Part shown: positions 36,898 to 46,000 of the stretch, piece by piece
How positions within the stretch are numbered: position 1 is the stretch's first letter
How the letters are laid out: each line of letters starts with the position of its first letter
Assembly: GCA_022820995.1 (NCBI GenBank)
Contig: JAJEEM010000074.1
Location: 33,751 to 97,750, forward strand
Source: Gemmatimonadota bacterium
GTDB taxonomy: Bacteria > Gemmatimonadota > Gemmatimonadetes > Palauibacterales > Palauibacteraceae
Length of the DNA stretch: 64,000 bases
Direction: 5' to 3'
The notes under the pieces: model-generated
What the model was told of the DNA's origin: nothing
Database searches by the model: none
The model's input: the letters and a program-made list of their open reading frames with translations, nothing else
Program-made: the position numbers and the translations under genes

Positions 36898-38538
36898 TCA
36901 CATGCCCCACACGGTGACCGGCGCGCCGCCCTCGGTTTCCTTGCGGCTGTATATTTTCTCGTCCCACGACTTGTGCTCATCGCGGTCGAAGATGACCAGG
37001 TGGCCTTCCGGCGCCGTGCAGCGCTCCATGTAGGCGCGCGTCTGCTCGAGGCCCTCGGACAGCGTGCGCTTCGAGCCTCGGCGGAGGACCTTGCACTCGA
37101 TGACGACCTTCTGTGCGGGGCGCCGCCTCCGGATTCTGCCCTCGGCATCCGCCGATGTCTTTGACGGGACTCCGGCGAGCGGCCACACGATCAGCAGGTC
37201 CGTTCGGCCCCGGCCCAACCCGTACTCCCGCTCGATGCGCCCGCCGCTGTTCACGATCCGCTGCAGGAACGCCTGCAACAGGAGTTGCGGGCCGGCTTCC
37301 TTGTACTGGAAGCGCTCCACCCAATGCTCGGAGTGCTGCCGGAAGAAATCCTGGAATGCGGCCAGGAGGTCGTCGGCGCGCAAGGCGCCGCTTTCATCCA
37401 CGTACCAGGCGGACTCGTGCTCGAAACCCGCCTGTGTCGTGTGGGTCAGGTCGCGGGGGATCACTTCGCGGTAGATCGGGTTGGCGATCGCGATGGGGTT
37501 CTCCCGCGCCACCAGACCCAGATCGCGCGCGTAGTCGAGATCGTCCACGGGGATCGGGTCGATGGCGGCGCTTCCGCTGAGCAACGGCTCGATCACGCGG
37601 CGCACTCGCTCCTCCCGGAGCTTGTCGGTGAGCTGTTCGAGATGCGTCTCCCGGCGCAGGATGAGCCGCTCGCGGGCGGCCTGGATGCCGGTGGCCCGAA
37701 TCGGCCTTTCGCGGTCGCGGCCGACCTCGTCGCGGAAACAGGCATCATAGGCCAGCGCGTTCACCAGCCACGGCTGGCCCCGGGTGAGTCTCCAGACTTC
37801 GGCGCGGGCATGGTCCGTGAACGGCTGTCCGGTGTCCTCTCGGTGCTGCGCGAGCAGCGACTCGACCTCACGCCGTGAGAAATCCCCGAGCCGCAGCGAT
37901 TCCGCTCGGATGTTGAAGGCGCTTCCGCCGGCGATGACCTCGCGTCCCGAACGTGAGCGTATGCGGTAGTCCCGTACATCGCGGACGCCGCACAGGATCA
38001 CGCTCTGAGGAAACCGGCGCGGCCGCTCCGGATAGCCCGCCCGGAGTTGGCGCAGCACGGAGACGAGCGAATCTCCCACGAGCGCGTCGACCTCATCGAT
38101 CAACAGCACAAGCGGCCGGGCGTCCGACTCGGCCCAGCGTGCCAGCGTCTCCCCCAGCGCGTCGTGCGGACCCGCTTCCGCGAGAACATCGCGCCAGATG
38201 TCGGCAACGAACCGGTCGTCAAGCGAGTGCCGCGCTCCGCGGGCCAGCGCGCTGAGAATCGCCCGCATGGCCGCCCCCACATCCTCGCGCGATGATTGGC
38301 CGACCTCGACGTTGACGTACGCACAGCGGAACTCTCCACCGTCGTTCAGTTTCCGTCGAAGCGCGAGCAGCGCCGATGTTTTGCCCGTCTGGCGCGGCGC
38401 ATGCAGCACGAAATACTTCTCCTGCCGAAGCAACTCCAGCAGATCGTCCGTATCCAGCCGTGAGAGGGGCGGAACGTAGTAGTGCTTCTTCGGCTTCACG
38501 GGGCCGGCTGTGTTGAAGTAGCGCATGTGCCCCGTCAT
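36898..38538 (-). CDS. AAA-like ATPase with C-terminal PD-(D/E)XK nuclease-like domain
   Basis: 546 residues from ATG at 38538 (an alternative ATG at 38526 gives MRYFNTAGP). Residues 1-300 match AAA-like (AAA_35 type) ATPases: HYYVPPLSRLDTDDLLELL, Walker A APRQTGKTSALLAL, Walker B PLVLLIDEVDALV, GQPWLVNALAYDACFRDEV. The C-terminal about 150 residues show a PD-(D/E)XK pattern: RIEREYGLGRGRTDLLIVWP, then KVVIECKVLRRGSK and LEQTRAYMERC. ATPases of this design occur in mobile and defence contexts but have no assigned function. It has one-base spacing to a periplasmic serine hydrolase, an odd partner. Confidence 0.85.
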   Translation of the reverse strand: MTGHMRYFNTAGPVKPKKHYYVPPLSRLDTDDLLELLRQEKYFVLHAPRQTGKTSALLALRRKLNDGGEFRCAYVNVEVGQSSREDVGAAMRAILSALARGARHSLDDRFVADIWRDVLAEAGPHDALGETLARWAESDARPLVLLIDEVDALVGDSLVSVLRQLRAGYPERPRRFPQSVILCGVRDVRDYRIRSRSGREVIAGGSAFNIRAESLRLGDFSRREVESLLAQHREDTGQPFTDHARAEVWRLTRGQPWLVNALAYDACFRDEVGRDRERPIRATGIQAARERLILRRETHLEQLTDKLREERVRRVIEPLLSGSAAIDPIPVDDLDYARDLGLVARENPIAIANPIYREVIPRDLTHTTQAGFEHESAWYVDESGALRADDLLAAFQDFFRQHSEHWVERFQYKEAGPQLLLQAFLQRIVNSGGRIEREYGLGRGRTDLLIVWPLAGVPSKTSADAEGRIRRRRPAQKVVIECKVLRRGSKRTLSEGLEQTRAYMERCTAPEGHLVIFDRDEHKSWDEKIYSRKETEGGAPVTVWGM

Positions 38539-38784
38539 CTCACCTCGGGTCTTCGCATGGCCTCCGCGCGGATCGGGGCAAGGCGCCGCGATCCTTCTTC
38601 CTCGGAATCGTTCCGACAATGTACGGTGAAGTCAGGGTCGGCGAGCGTCAACGCGGCCAAACGCCGGTCGCCTCATTGACCGTCGACCGAAGCGGCTTCC
38701 ATGATGCCTCCATCGACCTGGCGGGTCGACTCGGGGTCGAGGTCTTCGCCCGAGCCCGGCAGGCGGGGAAACAGGATGGGAACC

Positions 38785-40461
38785 ATGGCTGAAATGGATC
38801 GGCGCACCTTCCTCGGCACCGGCGTGGCGGCTGGCGCCCTGCTCTCCCTCGGCGGCTGCGCGCCCCGGGGCGATGACGCGCCGCCGGGGTCCGGGGGACC
38901 GGCGGACGCTGCCTCCGCGAGCGACGTGCCGGATTTCGCGCTCGACGAGATCACGATCGACGAGGTCCACGCGGGGATGCGGTCGGGGGAGTACACCTGC
39001 CGATCGATCACGGAGATGTACCTGGAGCGGATCGAGGCGCTGAACCGGCAGGGGCCGCGCCTGTTCGCGGTGCTCGAGACGAACCCCGACGCGCTCGAGA
39101 TCGCCGACGCACTCGACCGGGAGTTCCAGGCCTCGGGACCGAGGGGTCCGCTGCACGGCATCCCCATCCTTCTGAAGGACAACGTCGACACGGCGGACGG
39201 GATGACGACGACGGCCGGGTCGACCGCGCTTCTCGGGTCCATCGCACCGCAGGACTCGTTCGTGGCGGCGGGGCTGCGCGCGGCGGGGGCGCTGCTGCTC
39301 GGCAAGGCGAACATGAGCGAGTGGGCGGGCTGGAAGTCCTTCGAGTTCGGGGCGTCGGGCTGGAGCGGGCGCGGGTGGGACGGCGGCCGGGGCGGCTTCT
39401 GCGCGAACCCGTACGCGCTCGACCGCACTCCGGGCGGGTCGAGTTCCGGGTCCGGGTCGGCGGCCGCGGCCAATCTCGCGGTCGCGACGATCGGCTCCGA
39501 GACGGACGGCTCGATCGTCGGCCCGTCGTCACGGAACTGCCTCGTCGGCATCAAGCCCACGATCGGCCTCCACAGCCGGGGCGGGGTCATCCCCATCGCC
39601 CACAGCCAGGACAGCACCGGCCCCATGGCCCGCACCGTGCGCGACGCCGCGATCATGCTCGGCACCATGGTCGGCGTCGACCCTCGCGACCCGCTGACCG
39701 CCGCGAGCGCGGGCAACTTCCTGACCGACTACACCGGCGCGCTCGACCCGGCCGGCCTCGACGGCGCCCGCGTCGGCGTCCTGCGCGAGTACGCCGGCTT
39801 CGACAGCCGCGTCGACGCCCTGTTCGAGGAGGCGCTCGACGTGATGCGGGCGGAGGGCGCGACCGTCGTCGACCCCGTCACGCTTCCGGAGGAACTCCGG
39901 TTCGGCAACGAGTACGAGATGGAGGTGCTGTACCACGAGTTCAAGGCGGATCTCAACGCGTACCTCGCCTCGCTGGGCCCGGACGCCCCCATCAAGTCGC
40001 TCGCCGAACTCATCGAGTACAACGAGGCGAACCACGATCTCGAACTCGCCCTCTACGGACAGGAACTGCACGTGCGCTCGCAGGAGCGCGGGCCGCTCAC
40101 CGATCAGCGCTATCTCGACGCGCTGGCCGCGAGCCACCGGCTTTCCCGCGACGAAGGGATCGACCGGGCCATGGACGAGCACCAACTGGACGCGCTCGTC
40201 GGGATCACGGCGGGGATTCCCGCCATGCAGGATCCGCTCGATGCTTCCGGCGGGGGCGGCGGGGGCTGCTCCACGCCGCCGGCCATGGCCGCCTACCCCA
40301 ACATGTCCGTGCCGATGGGGTTCATCCGGGGGCTCCCGGTCGGGATGTCGCTGTGCGGCCGCGCGTGGAGCGAGGCGACGCTCATCCGTCTCGCCTACAG
40401 CTTCGAGCAGGCGACGAACGTCCGGCGGCCGCCGACGTTCCAGGCGACCGTCCGGGTCTGA
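38785..40461 (+). CDS. Amidase-signature lipoprotein with twin-arginine motif
   Basis: 558 residues from ATG at 38785 (ATG at 38776 also possible). The N-terminus MDRRTFLGTGVAAGALLSLGGCAPR combines a Tat motif with a lipobox (LGGC). Catalytic residues of amidase-signature enzymes: Lys in PILLKDNVDTADGMTTTAGS, Ser pair in TPGGSSSGSGSAAAANL and GSETDGSIVGPSS. It is a paralogue of the amidase at 20381 but closer to glutamyl-tRNA amidotransferase A-like exported amidases. A Gly run (DASGGGGGGCS) lies near the C-terminus. Followed by a deoxyhypusine synthase-like gene after 85 bp. Confidence 0.94.
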   Translation: MAEMDRRTFLGTGVAAGALLSLGGCAPRGDDAPPGSGGPADAASASDVPDFALDEITIDEVHAGMRSGEYTCRSITEMYLERIEALNRQGPRLFAVLETNPDALEIADALDREFQASGPRGPLHGIPILLKDNVDTADGMTTTAGSTALLGSIAPQDSFVAAGLRAAGALLLGKANMSEWAGWKSFEFGASGWSGRGWDGGRGGFCANPYALDRTPGGSSSGSGSAAAANLAVATIGSETDGSIVGPSSRNCLVGIKPTIGLHSRGGVIPIAHSQDSTGPMARTVRDAAIMLGTMVGVDPRDPLTAASAGNFLTDYTGALDPAGLDGARVGVLREYAGFDSRVDALFEEALDVMRAEGATVVDPVTLPEELRFGNEYEMEVLYHEFKADLNAYLASLGPDAPIKSLAELIEYNEANHDLELALYGQELHVRSQERGPLTDQRYLDALAASHRLSRDEGIDRAMDEHQLDALVGITAGIPAMQDPLDASGGGGGGCSTPPAMAAYPNMSVPMGFIRGLPVGMSLCGRAWSEATLIRLAYSFEQATNVRRPPTFQATVRV

Positions 40462-40546
40462 GCGCGCCCGCGACCGCCCGCATGCGACCGACCCCGCCCG
40501 GGATCGCCGACCGCCGCCGGGGACCGCCTACCGCAGACCGCGAAGC

Positions 40547-41566
40547 GTGACGCTCACCGACTTCATCGACCGTCACTACCGCCACTTCAACGCGGCGACG
40601 CTGAGAGAGGCCGCCGAGGCCTACCGCGACCTGGTCGACGGCGGAGGACGGATGCTCCTCACGCTGGCGGGCGCCATGAGCACGGCGGAACTGGGGCTCT
40701 CCCTCGCGGAGATGATCCGGGCCGGGAAGGTGCACGCGATCTGCGCCACCGGCGCGAACCTCGAGGAGGACCTCTTCAACCTCGTGGCGCACGACCATTA
40801 CCGGCGCATCCCGGACTGGCGCGCGCTCACGGCCGAACAGGAGAAGGATCTCGAGCGGCGGGGGCTGAACCGCGTCACCGACACCTGCATCCCCGAAGCC
40901 GAGGCGTTCCGCGCGGTCGAGGCGCCGCTGCGCGAACTGTGGCGGACGGCCGACGCCGCGGACGAGCGCCGGCTCCCGCACGCGTACCTCTACCAGTTGA
41001 TCCGCGACCGCACGCTCGCGGACCGCTACCAGATCGATCCGGCCGATTCCTGGCTCGTGGCGGCGACGGAGGCCGATCTCCCCCTGTTCGTGCCGGGCTG
41101 GGAAGATTCCACGCTGGGCAACGTCCTCGTCGCCGAACAACTCGCCGGCGGACTCGGCCGCCCCGGGCCCGTCCTTGGAGGCACGGAGTACATGGCGGCG
41201 CTCGCCGAGTGGTACGCGCGCACGAGCACCGGCCGTGCGGTCGAGGACCTCCCGCACATCGACGCTTCGCGGGAGGAGGCAGGCGGAAGGCCGGTCGGCC
41301 TGTTCCAGATCGGGGGCGGGATCGCGGGTGACTTCCCCATCTGCGTCGTCCCCATGATCCGGCAGGACCTGCGCCGCTGGTGCCCCTACTGGGCGTACTT
41401 CTGCCAGATCAGCGACTCCACCACGAGCTACGGGTCGTACTCCGGCGCCGTCCCCAACGAGAAGATCACCTGGGGCAAGCTGGACGTGGACACGCCGAAG
41501 TTCGTCATCGAGTCCGACGCGACGATCGTCGCCCCGCTCGTGTTCGGCTACGTCCTCGGCTGGTAG
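40547..41566 (+). CDS. Deoxyhypusine synthase-like protein
   Basis: 339 residues from a GTG at 40547. The deoxyhypusine synthase fold is clear: MLLTLAGAMSTAELGLSLAEMI, HAICATGANLEEDLFNLVAHDHY, and the active-site Lys in NEKITWGKLDVDTPKF. In eukaryotes and archaea the enzyme modifies eIF5A using spermidine. Bacteria lack eIF5A, and bacterial members are implicated in homospermidine or related polyamine synthesis. Whether this one makes a polyamine cannot be told. Its GTG start is preceded by no strong Shine-Dalgarno sequence. Confidence 0.92.
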   Translation: MTLTDFIDRHYRHFNAATLREAAEAYRDLVDGGGRMLLTLAGAMSTAELGLSLAEMIRAGKVHAICATGANLEEDLFNLVAHDHYRRIPDWRALTAEQEKDLERRGLNRVTDTCIPEAEAFRAVEAPLRELWRTADAADERRLPHAYLYQLIRDRTLADRYQIDPADSWLVAATEADLPLFVPGWEDSTLGNVLVAEQLAGGLGRPGPVLGGTEYMAALAEWYARTSTGRAVEDLPHIDASREEAGGRPVGLFQIGGGIAGDFPICVVPMIRQDLRRWCPYWAYFCQISDSTTSYGSYSGAVPNEKITWGKLDVDTPKFVIESDATIVAPLVFGYVLGW

Positions 41567-41578
41567 ACGGCGCCGGCC

Positions 41579-42538
41579 TCAGCTACCCCCGTCTCCTCCG
41601 GCCTCGAGCAGCGCGTCAAGATCCCAACCCTCCAGGGCCTCGACGGCGGCCAGATCCGTCCAGTCGAAGCGGAGCGGCGTGATCGTGACGAGGCCCTCGT
41701 TGTGCGCTTCGGTGTCGCTCCCCGCCGGGATGGGGTCCGGCGGGCCGAACACGGGACGGAACCGACGCTCCCCCTCGGCGTCCTCGGCCCCCTCGTCCGG
41801 CTCCCTCTCGTCCGGCTCCCCGGCGACCTCCTCGTAGTCGACGCGGAAGTAGCTGCCGCCCATGGGCCGGGCGGCGATGCCGCGTGTCTCGGCCGCCGTC
41901 GCGACGGGGAAGTTGAGGGAATAGACGATGCCGGCCTCGGGCCCCCGGCGCCGCAGTTCGGCGACGAAGCGGGCGACGACCCCGGCCGCGTGCTCGAACC
42001 CGCCCGGACGCCCGCCCTGCGAGGCCGCCACGGCCGGAATCCGCAGGTACGCCCCCATCATGGCGGCCCCGATCGTCCCGGACATGTGCGAAACCTCGCC
42101 GATGTTCGCCCCGCGGTTGATCCCGCTCACGACGAGGTCGAAACCGGACTCCGGCGCGAGCGAGCGGACGGCGAACATGACCGCGCCCGCCGGGGTCGCA
42201 TCGACGCAGTACATCGACGACCCGTCCCCGCCTCCGTCCGCCGGATAGGTCCGGAGGCGGATCTCCCGGTTCAGGCCGATGCTCATGCTGGTCCCGCTCT
42301 GCTGGCCGCAGGGCGCCACGACCGTCACCTCGCCCACCGCCTCCAGCGCCTCCGCGACGGCGTGGATGGCGGGAGACTCGATGCCATCGTCGTTGGTGAC
42401 GAGAATGTGGTAAGGAGCGTCCACCGGCGGCGCTCCGGCGGTGTCCGCCGCCGGCTCCGCGCCGCAGGAGACGACGGCGGCGCACCCGAGCGCCAGGAGC
42501 GGTCGTGCGATGCGCGACTCGGAGGCAGGAGATCTCAT
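41579..42538 (-). CDS. surE: SurE-like 5'/3'-nucleotidase, lipoprotein form
   Basis: 319 residues from ATG at 42538. SurE motifs: metal-binding ILVTNDDGIESPAIHAVAEAL, VVAPCGQQSGTSMSIGLNRE, VVSGINRGANIGEVSHMSGT, and YSLNFPVAT. SurE is normally a cytoplasmic phosphatase of nucleoside monophosphates. Here residues 1-25 look like a lipoprotein signal (ARPLLALGCAAVVSCGAE), giving a periplasmic enzyme. A long acidic insert (EPDEREPDEGAEDAEGE) lies near the C-terminus. It converges with the deoxyhypusine synthase-like gene and diverges from a membrane protein gene. Confidence 0.9.
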   Translation of the reverse strand: MRSPASESRIARPLLALGCAAVVSCGAEPAADTAGAPPVDAPYHILVTNDDGIESPAIHAVAEALEAVGEVTVVAPCGQQSGTSMSIGLNREIRLRTYPADGGGDGSSMYCVDATPAGAVMFAVRSLAPESGFDLVVSGINRGANIGEVSHMSGTIGAAMMGAYLRIPAVAASQGGRPGGFEHAAGVVARFVAELRRRGPEAGIVYSLNFPVATAAETRGIAARPMGGSYFRVDYEEVAGEPDEREPDEGAEDAEGERRFRPVFGPPDPIPAGSDTEAHNEGLVTITPLRFDWTDLAAVEALEGWDLDALLEAGGDGGS

Positions 42539-42636
42539 CTCGGTTGTTCCCTGTTCTCTCTCAAGTTCTGTTTGTCGTCGTGCCAGCATAGTCTTGTCTG
42601 CCGGAGGACGGCGAAACCCGCGGGAGAAGAGGACGC

Positions 42637-43089
42637 ATGAAAACCATCCTGAGGCTGGCGGCCCTCGTCGTCCTGCTGAACATCGTGCGCTACACCGTGG
42701 GCGGGTGGATCGAGGGCTTCACGATCATGGAACCCATGCATCGCCCGATGCCGCTCTTCCCCGAGGCGTTCGACCAGGACTTCACCACCGCCGATTTCAT
42801 GATCTCGCTGGCGTACAACTACGCGATGTGGTTCGTCGCCGCCGTCGTCTTTCATCTCCTGAACCCGGTGCTGAGGGGCTCGATCTGGGTCCGCAGCCTG
42901 AAGAGCTATCTCCTGATGGCCGCCTTCTTCTGCGCGCTGGCCGCCGTTTACATGAACCACTACGTGGCGGGGATCCGGCCCTTCTACTACTGGAGCATGG
43001 TGGACGCGCTCATCGTGTTCACCGTCGTGGCGCTCGCCAACGCGCTGCTCTATCCCCGGTTCTTCCGCGACCCGCACCCCACCGGATGA
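42637..43089 (+). CDS. Integral membrane protein of unknown function
   Basis: 150 residues with four hydrophobic segments (LRLAALVVLLNIVRYTVGG, FMISLAYNYAMWFVAAVVF, SYLLMAAFFCALAAVYMNHYV, MVDALIVFTVVALANALLY). Family not recognised. It ends 7 bp before the large LRR metalloprotease gene, so the two may be co-transcribed; the ATG follows GAAGAGGAC. Confidence 0.8.
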   Translation: MKTILRLAALVVLLNIVRYTVGGWIEGFTIMEPMHRPMPLFPEAFDQDFTTADFMISLAYNYAMWFVAAVVFHLLNPVLRGSIWVRSLKSYLLMAAFFCALAAVYMNHYVAGIRPFYYWSMVDALIVFTVVALANALLYPRFFRDPHPTG

Positions 43090-43096
43090 GGGTTCG

Positions 43097-46000
43097 ATGA
43101 AGACGCTCGGCGTGGGAGCTTCGAGCACCCCCCGGAATCGGCGCCGTATCGCGATGGGCCTTTCGCTCCTCGCGGTCCTGTCCTGCGGCGATTCCGCGAC
43201 GGCTCCGGCTCCGGCTCCGCCGCCTCCACCCGTTCCTCCTCCCGCCCCCCGGCCGACCACGGTGTCGGTGAACCCGGCCACGGCCGCGTTGACGGCGGTG
43301 GGCGCGACGGTCCGGCTGGCGGCGGAGGTGCGCGACCAGAATGGGCAGACGATGGCGGGAGCCACGGTGACCTGGACGAGCGACGCCCCTGCAGTGGCGA
43401 CCGTGAACTCGGCGGGGGTGGCGACGGCGGTCGCCAACGGCACGGCAACCATCACCGCAACCGCGGGCGACGCTTCGGGAAGCGCCTCGCTGACGGTGGC
43501 CCAGGAAGTCAGCGCGGTGGCCGTGACGTTGCCCGCAGACTCGCTGGAGGTGGGAGACACGCTACGCGTGGTCGCCGCGGCTACGGACGCGAACGGACAC
43601 GCCGTGGAGGAGGCGTCGTTCGCCTGGTCTTCCAGCGACGCGTCGGTGGTCGACGTGGACGAATCGGGGCTGGCGACGGCGGTCGCGGTGGGCACGGCGG
43701 TGGTGACGGCCGCGTCGTCGGGCGTCTCGGGGAGCGCGGAGCTGGTGGTCATCCCGGCGGTGGGCGCGGTGACGGTGCGGCCGGACACGGTGCGGTTCAC
43801 GGCTCTCGGCCAGTCGGTCCGGCTGTCGGCGGAGGTTCTCGACCGCGACGGACGCGTGCTGCCGGGCGTCGCGGCGTCGTGGTCGAGCGGCGACGCCGCG
43901 GTGGCGACCGTCGACTCGCTGGGACTGGTCACGGCCGTGGGCGCCGGCGCGACCGTGGTGACGGCGGCGGCGGGCAGGGCGGCGGGCGAGGCGGTCGTGA
44001 CCGTGATGCAGTCGGCGGACTCGGTTGTGGTGTCGCCGGCGGCGGGGACGATCGCGCCTGGTGACACGCTGCGGTTCACGGCGGAGGCGTTCGACGAGAA
44101 CGGCCGCGCGGTGCTGGGAGCGGAGTTTAGCTGGTCGTCAGGCGATCGATCCGTCGCGACGGTGGACGCATCGGGTCTCGTACGCGGCGTTGCGGTGGGC
44201 GAGGCCACGATCACCGCCACCGCCGGAAGCGCGCGGGGAACCGCCCGGATCACGGTCGCGAACTCGGACCGGGCGACGCTGGAGGCGTTCTATCGGGCGA
44301 CGAACGGACCGAACTGGGTCAACAGCGAGAACTGGCTCACGGATTCCCCGCTAGACGACTGGTATGGCGTCGTCACGGACGGAGAAGGACGGGTCGTAGA
44401 GCTTGTCCTCGAAGGCACGTTCGATCCCGAGAACGCAACGCGTACGCCGCATGGCTTGACGGGCTCAATCCCCCCGGTACTGGGTCGACTCGCGAACCTT
44501 GCCGTGCTCGGCCTTTCACGAAACGAACTGACGGGTCCGATCCCGCCGGAACTCGGAAGCCTGTCCCACTTGAGGCGGCTGCTCCTCAACGCCAACAACC
44601 TTGTAGGTCCGGTCCCGCCCGAACTCGGAGACCCGTCCCAGCTGGAGCGGCTGGACCTCTCCGCCAACAACCTGATGGGACCGATCCCGCCGGAACTCGG
44701 AGACCTGCCCCGTCTGACGTCGCTCAACCTTGCCTTCAACACCCTGACGGGTACGATCCCGCGGGAACTCGGAAACCTGTCCCGTCTGACCTGGCTGTCC
44801 CTTTCCCGTAACCACCTCCAAGGACCGGTCCCGACGGAGCTCGGAAACCTGTCCCGCCTGGAGAATCTGTACCTCTACGGCAACGACCTCGAAGGCACGA
44901 TCCCGCCGAGCGTGCTGCAACTCGTCAATCTGACGCGGCTCGACTTCCGGGGGAACGATGGCCTCTGCGCCCCGGGCACAGCCCCGTTCGCGGCGTGGCT
45001 GCGGGACATCGAGAACAGCCGAGGGCCCTTCTGCAATCAGGCCGACCGGGAGGCGCTGGAGGACCTTCATGAGCGCACCGGCGGCTCGAACTGGAGGGAC
45101 TCCGACGCGTGGCTCGCGACCCAGGCGCTGGAGGAATGGTACGGCGTCACGGCGGATTCCCTCGGCCGCGTCACGGAACTCGATCTCGCCGGCAACGGCC
45201 TGACCGGCGAACCCGCTCGCGCGCTGCGCGACCTGAGCCGAATGACCGTCCTGCGGCTCGGCGACAATGAGCTTTCGGGTCGCTTGCCGCTCGGATGGAC
45301 CGACCTTCCGCTGATCGAGTTCGACTATGCGGGCACGCAGCTATGCGTCCCCGATGACGACGCCTTCCTGAGCTGGCTGAACGGCATTCCGGCGCACGAG
45401 GGCACAGGCGCGACGTGCGACGACCTCTCGGACCGGGACATCCTCGAAGTGTTCTACAACGCAACCGGCGGACCGAACTGGAGGAACAACGACAACTGGC
45501 TGACGGACGCTCCGTTGGATGCCTGGCACGGCGTCGAGGCCGACACGAGCGGCCGCGTGCGTGAGCTGTCGCTGGAATTCAACGGCCTTGCCGGCCGGAT
45601 CCCGCCGGAGCTCGGCAACCTGTCCAGCCTGAGGTGGCTCTATCTTTCCGTGAACGACCTGACGGGGCCCATCCCGCCGGAGTTCGGCAACCTGGCCAGC
45701 ATGGAGTGGCTGCTCCTCTACGACAACAACCTCCAGGGGCCCATCCCGCCGGAATTCGCAAACCTGGCTCGTCTCGAGCGGCTGGACCTCCACCAGAACC
45801 ATCTCCGGGGGCCGATCCCGCCGGAATTCGCAAGGCTGGCCCGTCTCGAGCGGCTGTACGTCCACGAGAACGATCTCCGGGGGCCGATTCCGCCGGAGTT
45901 GGGCCGTCTGACGAGCCTCGAGCGGCTGCACCTGTACGGGAACGACCTGAAGGGCCCGATACCGATTGCCCTCGGGGAGCTGTCGGCGTTGGAGCAACTG

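Noticed and set aside
35352..36917. 521-residue plus-strand open frame opposite the serine hydrolase
   Set aside because: Arg/Val-rich, no domain or signal; the minus strand has SxxK, YSN and HGG motifs in order.
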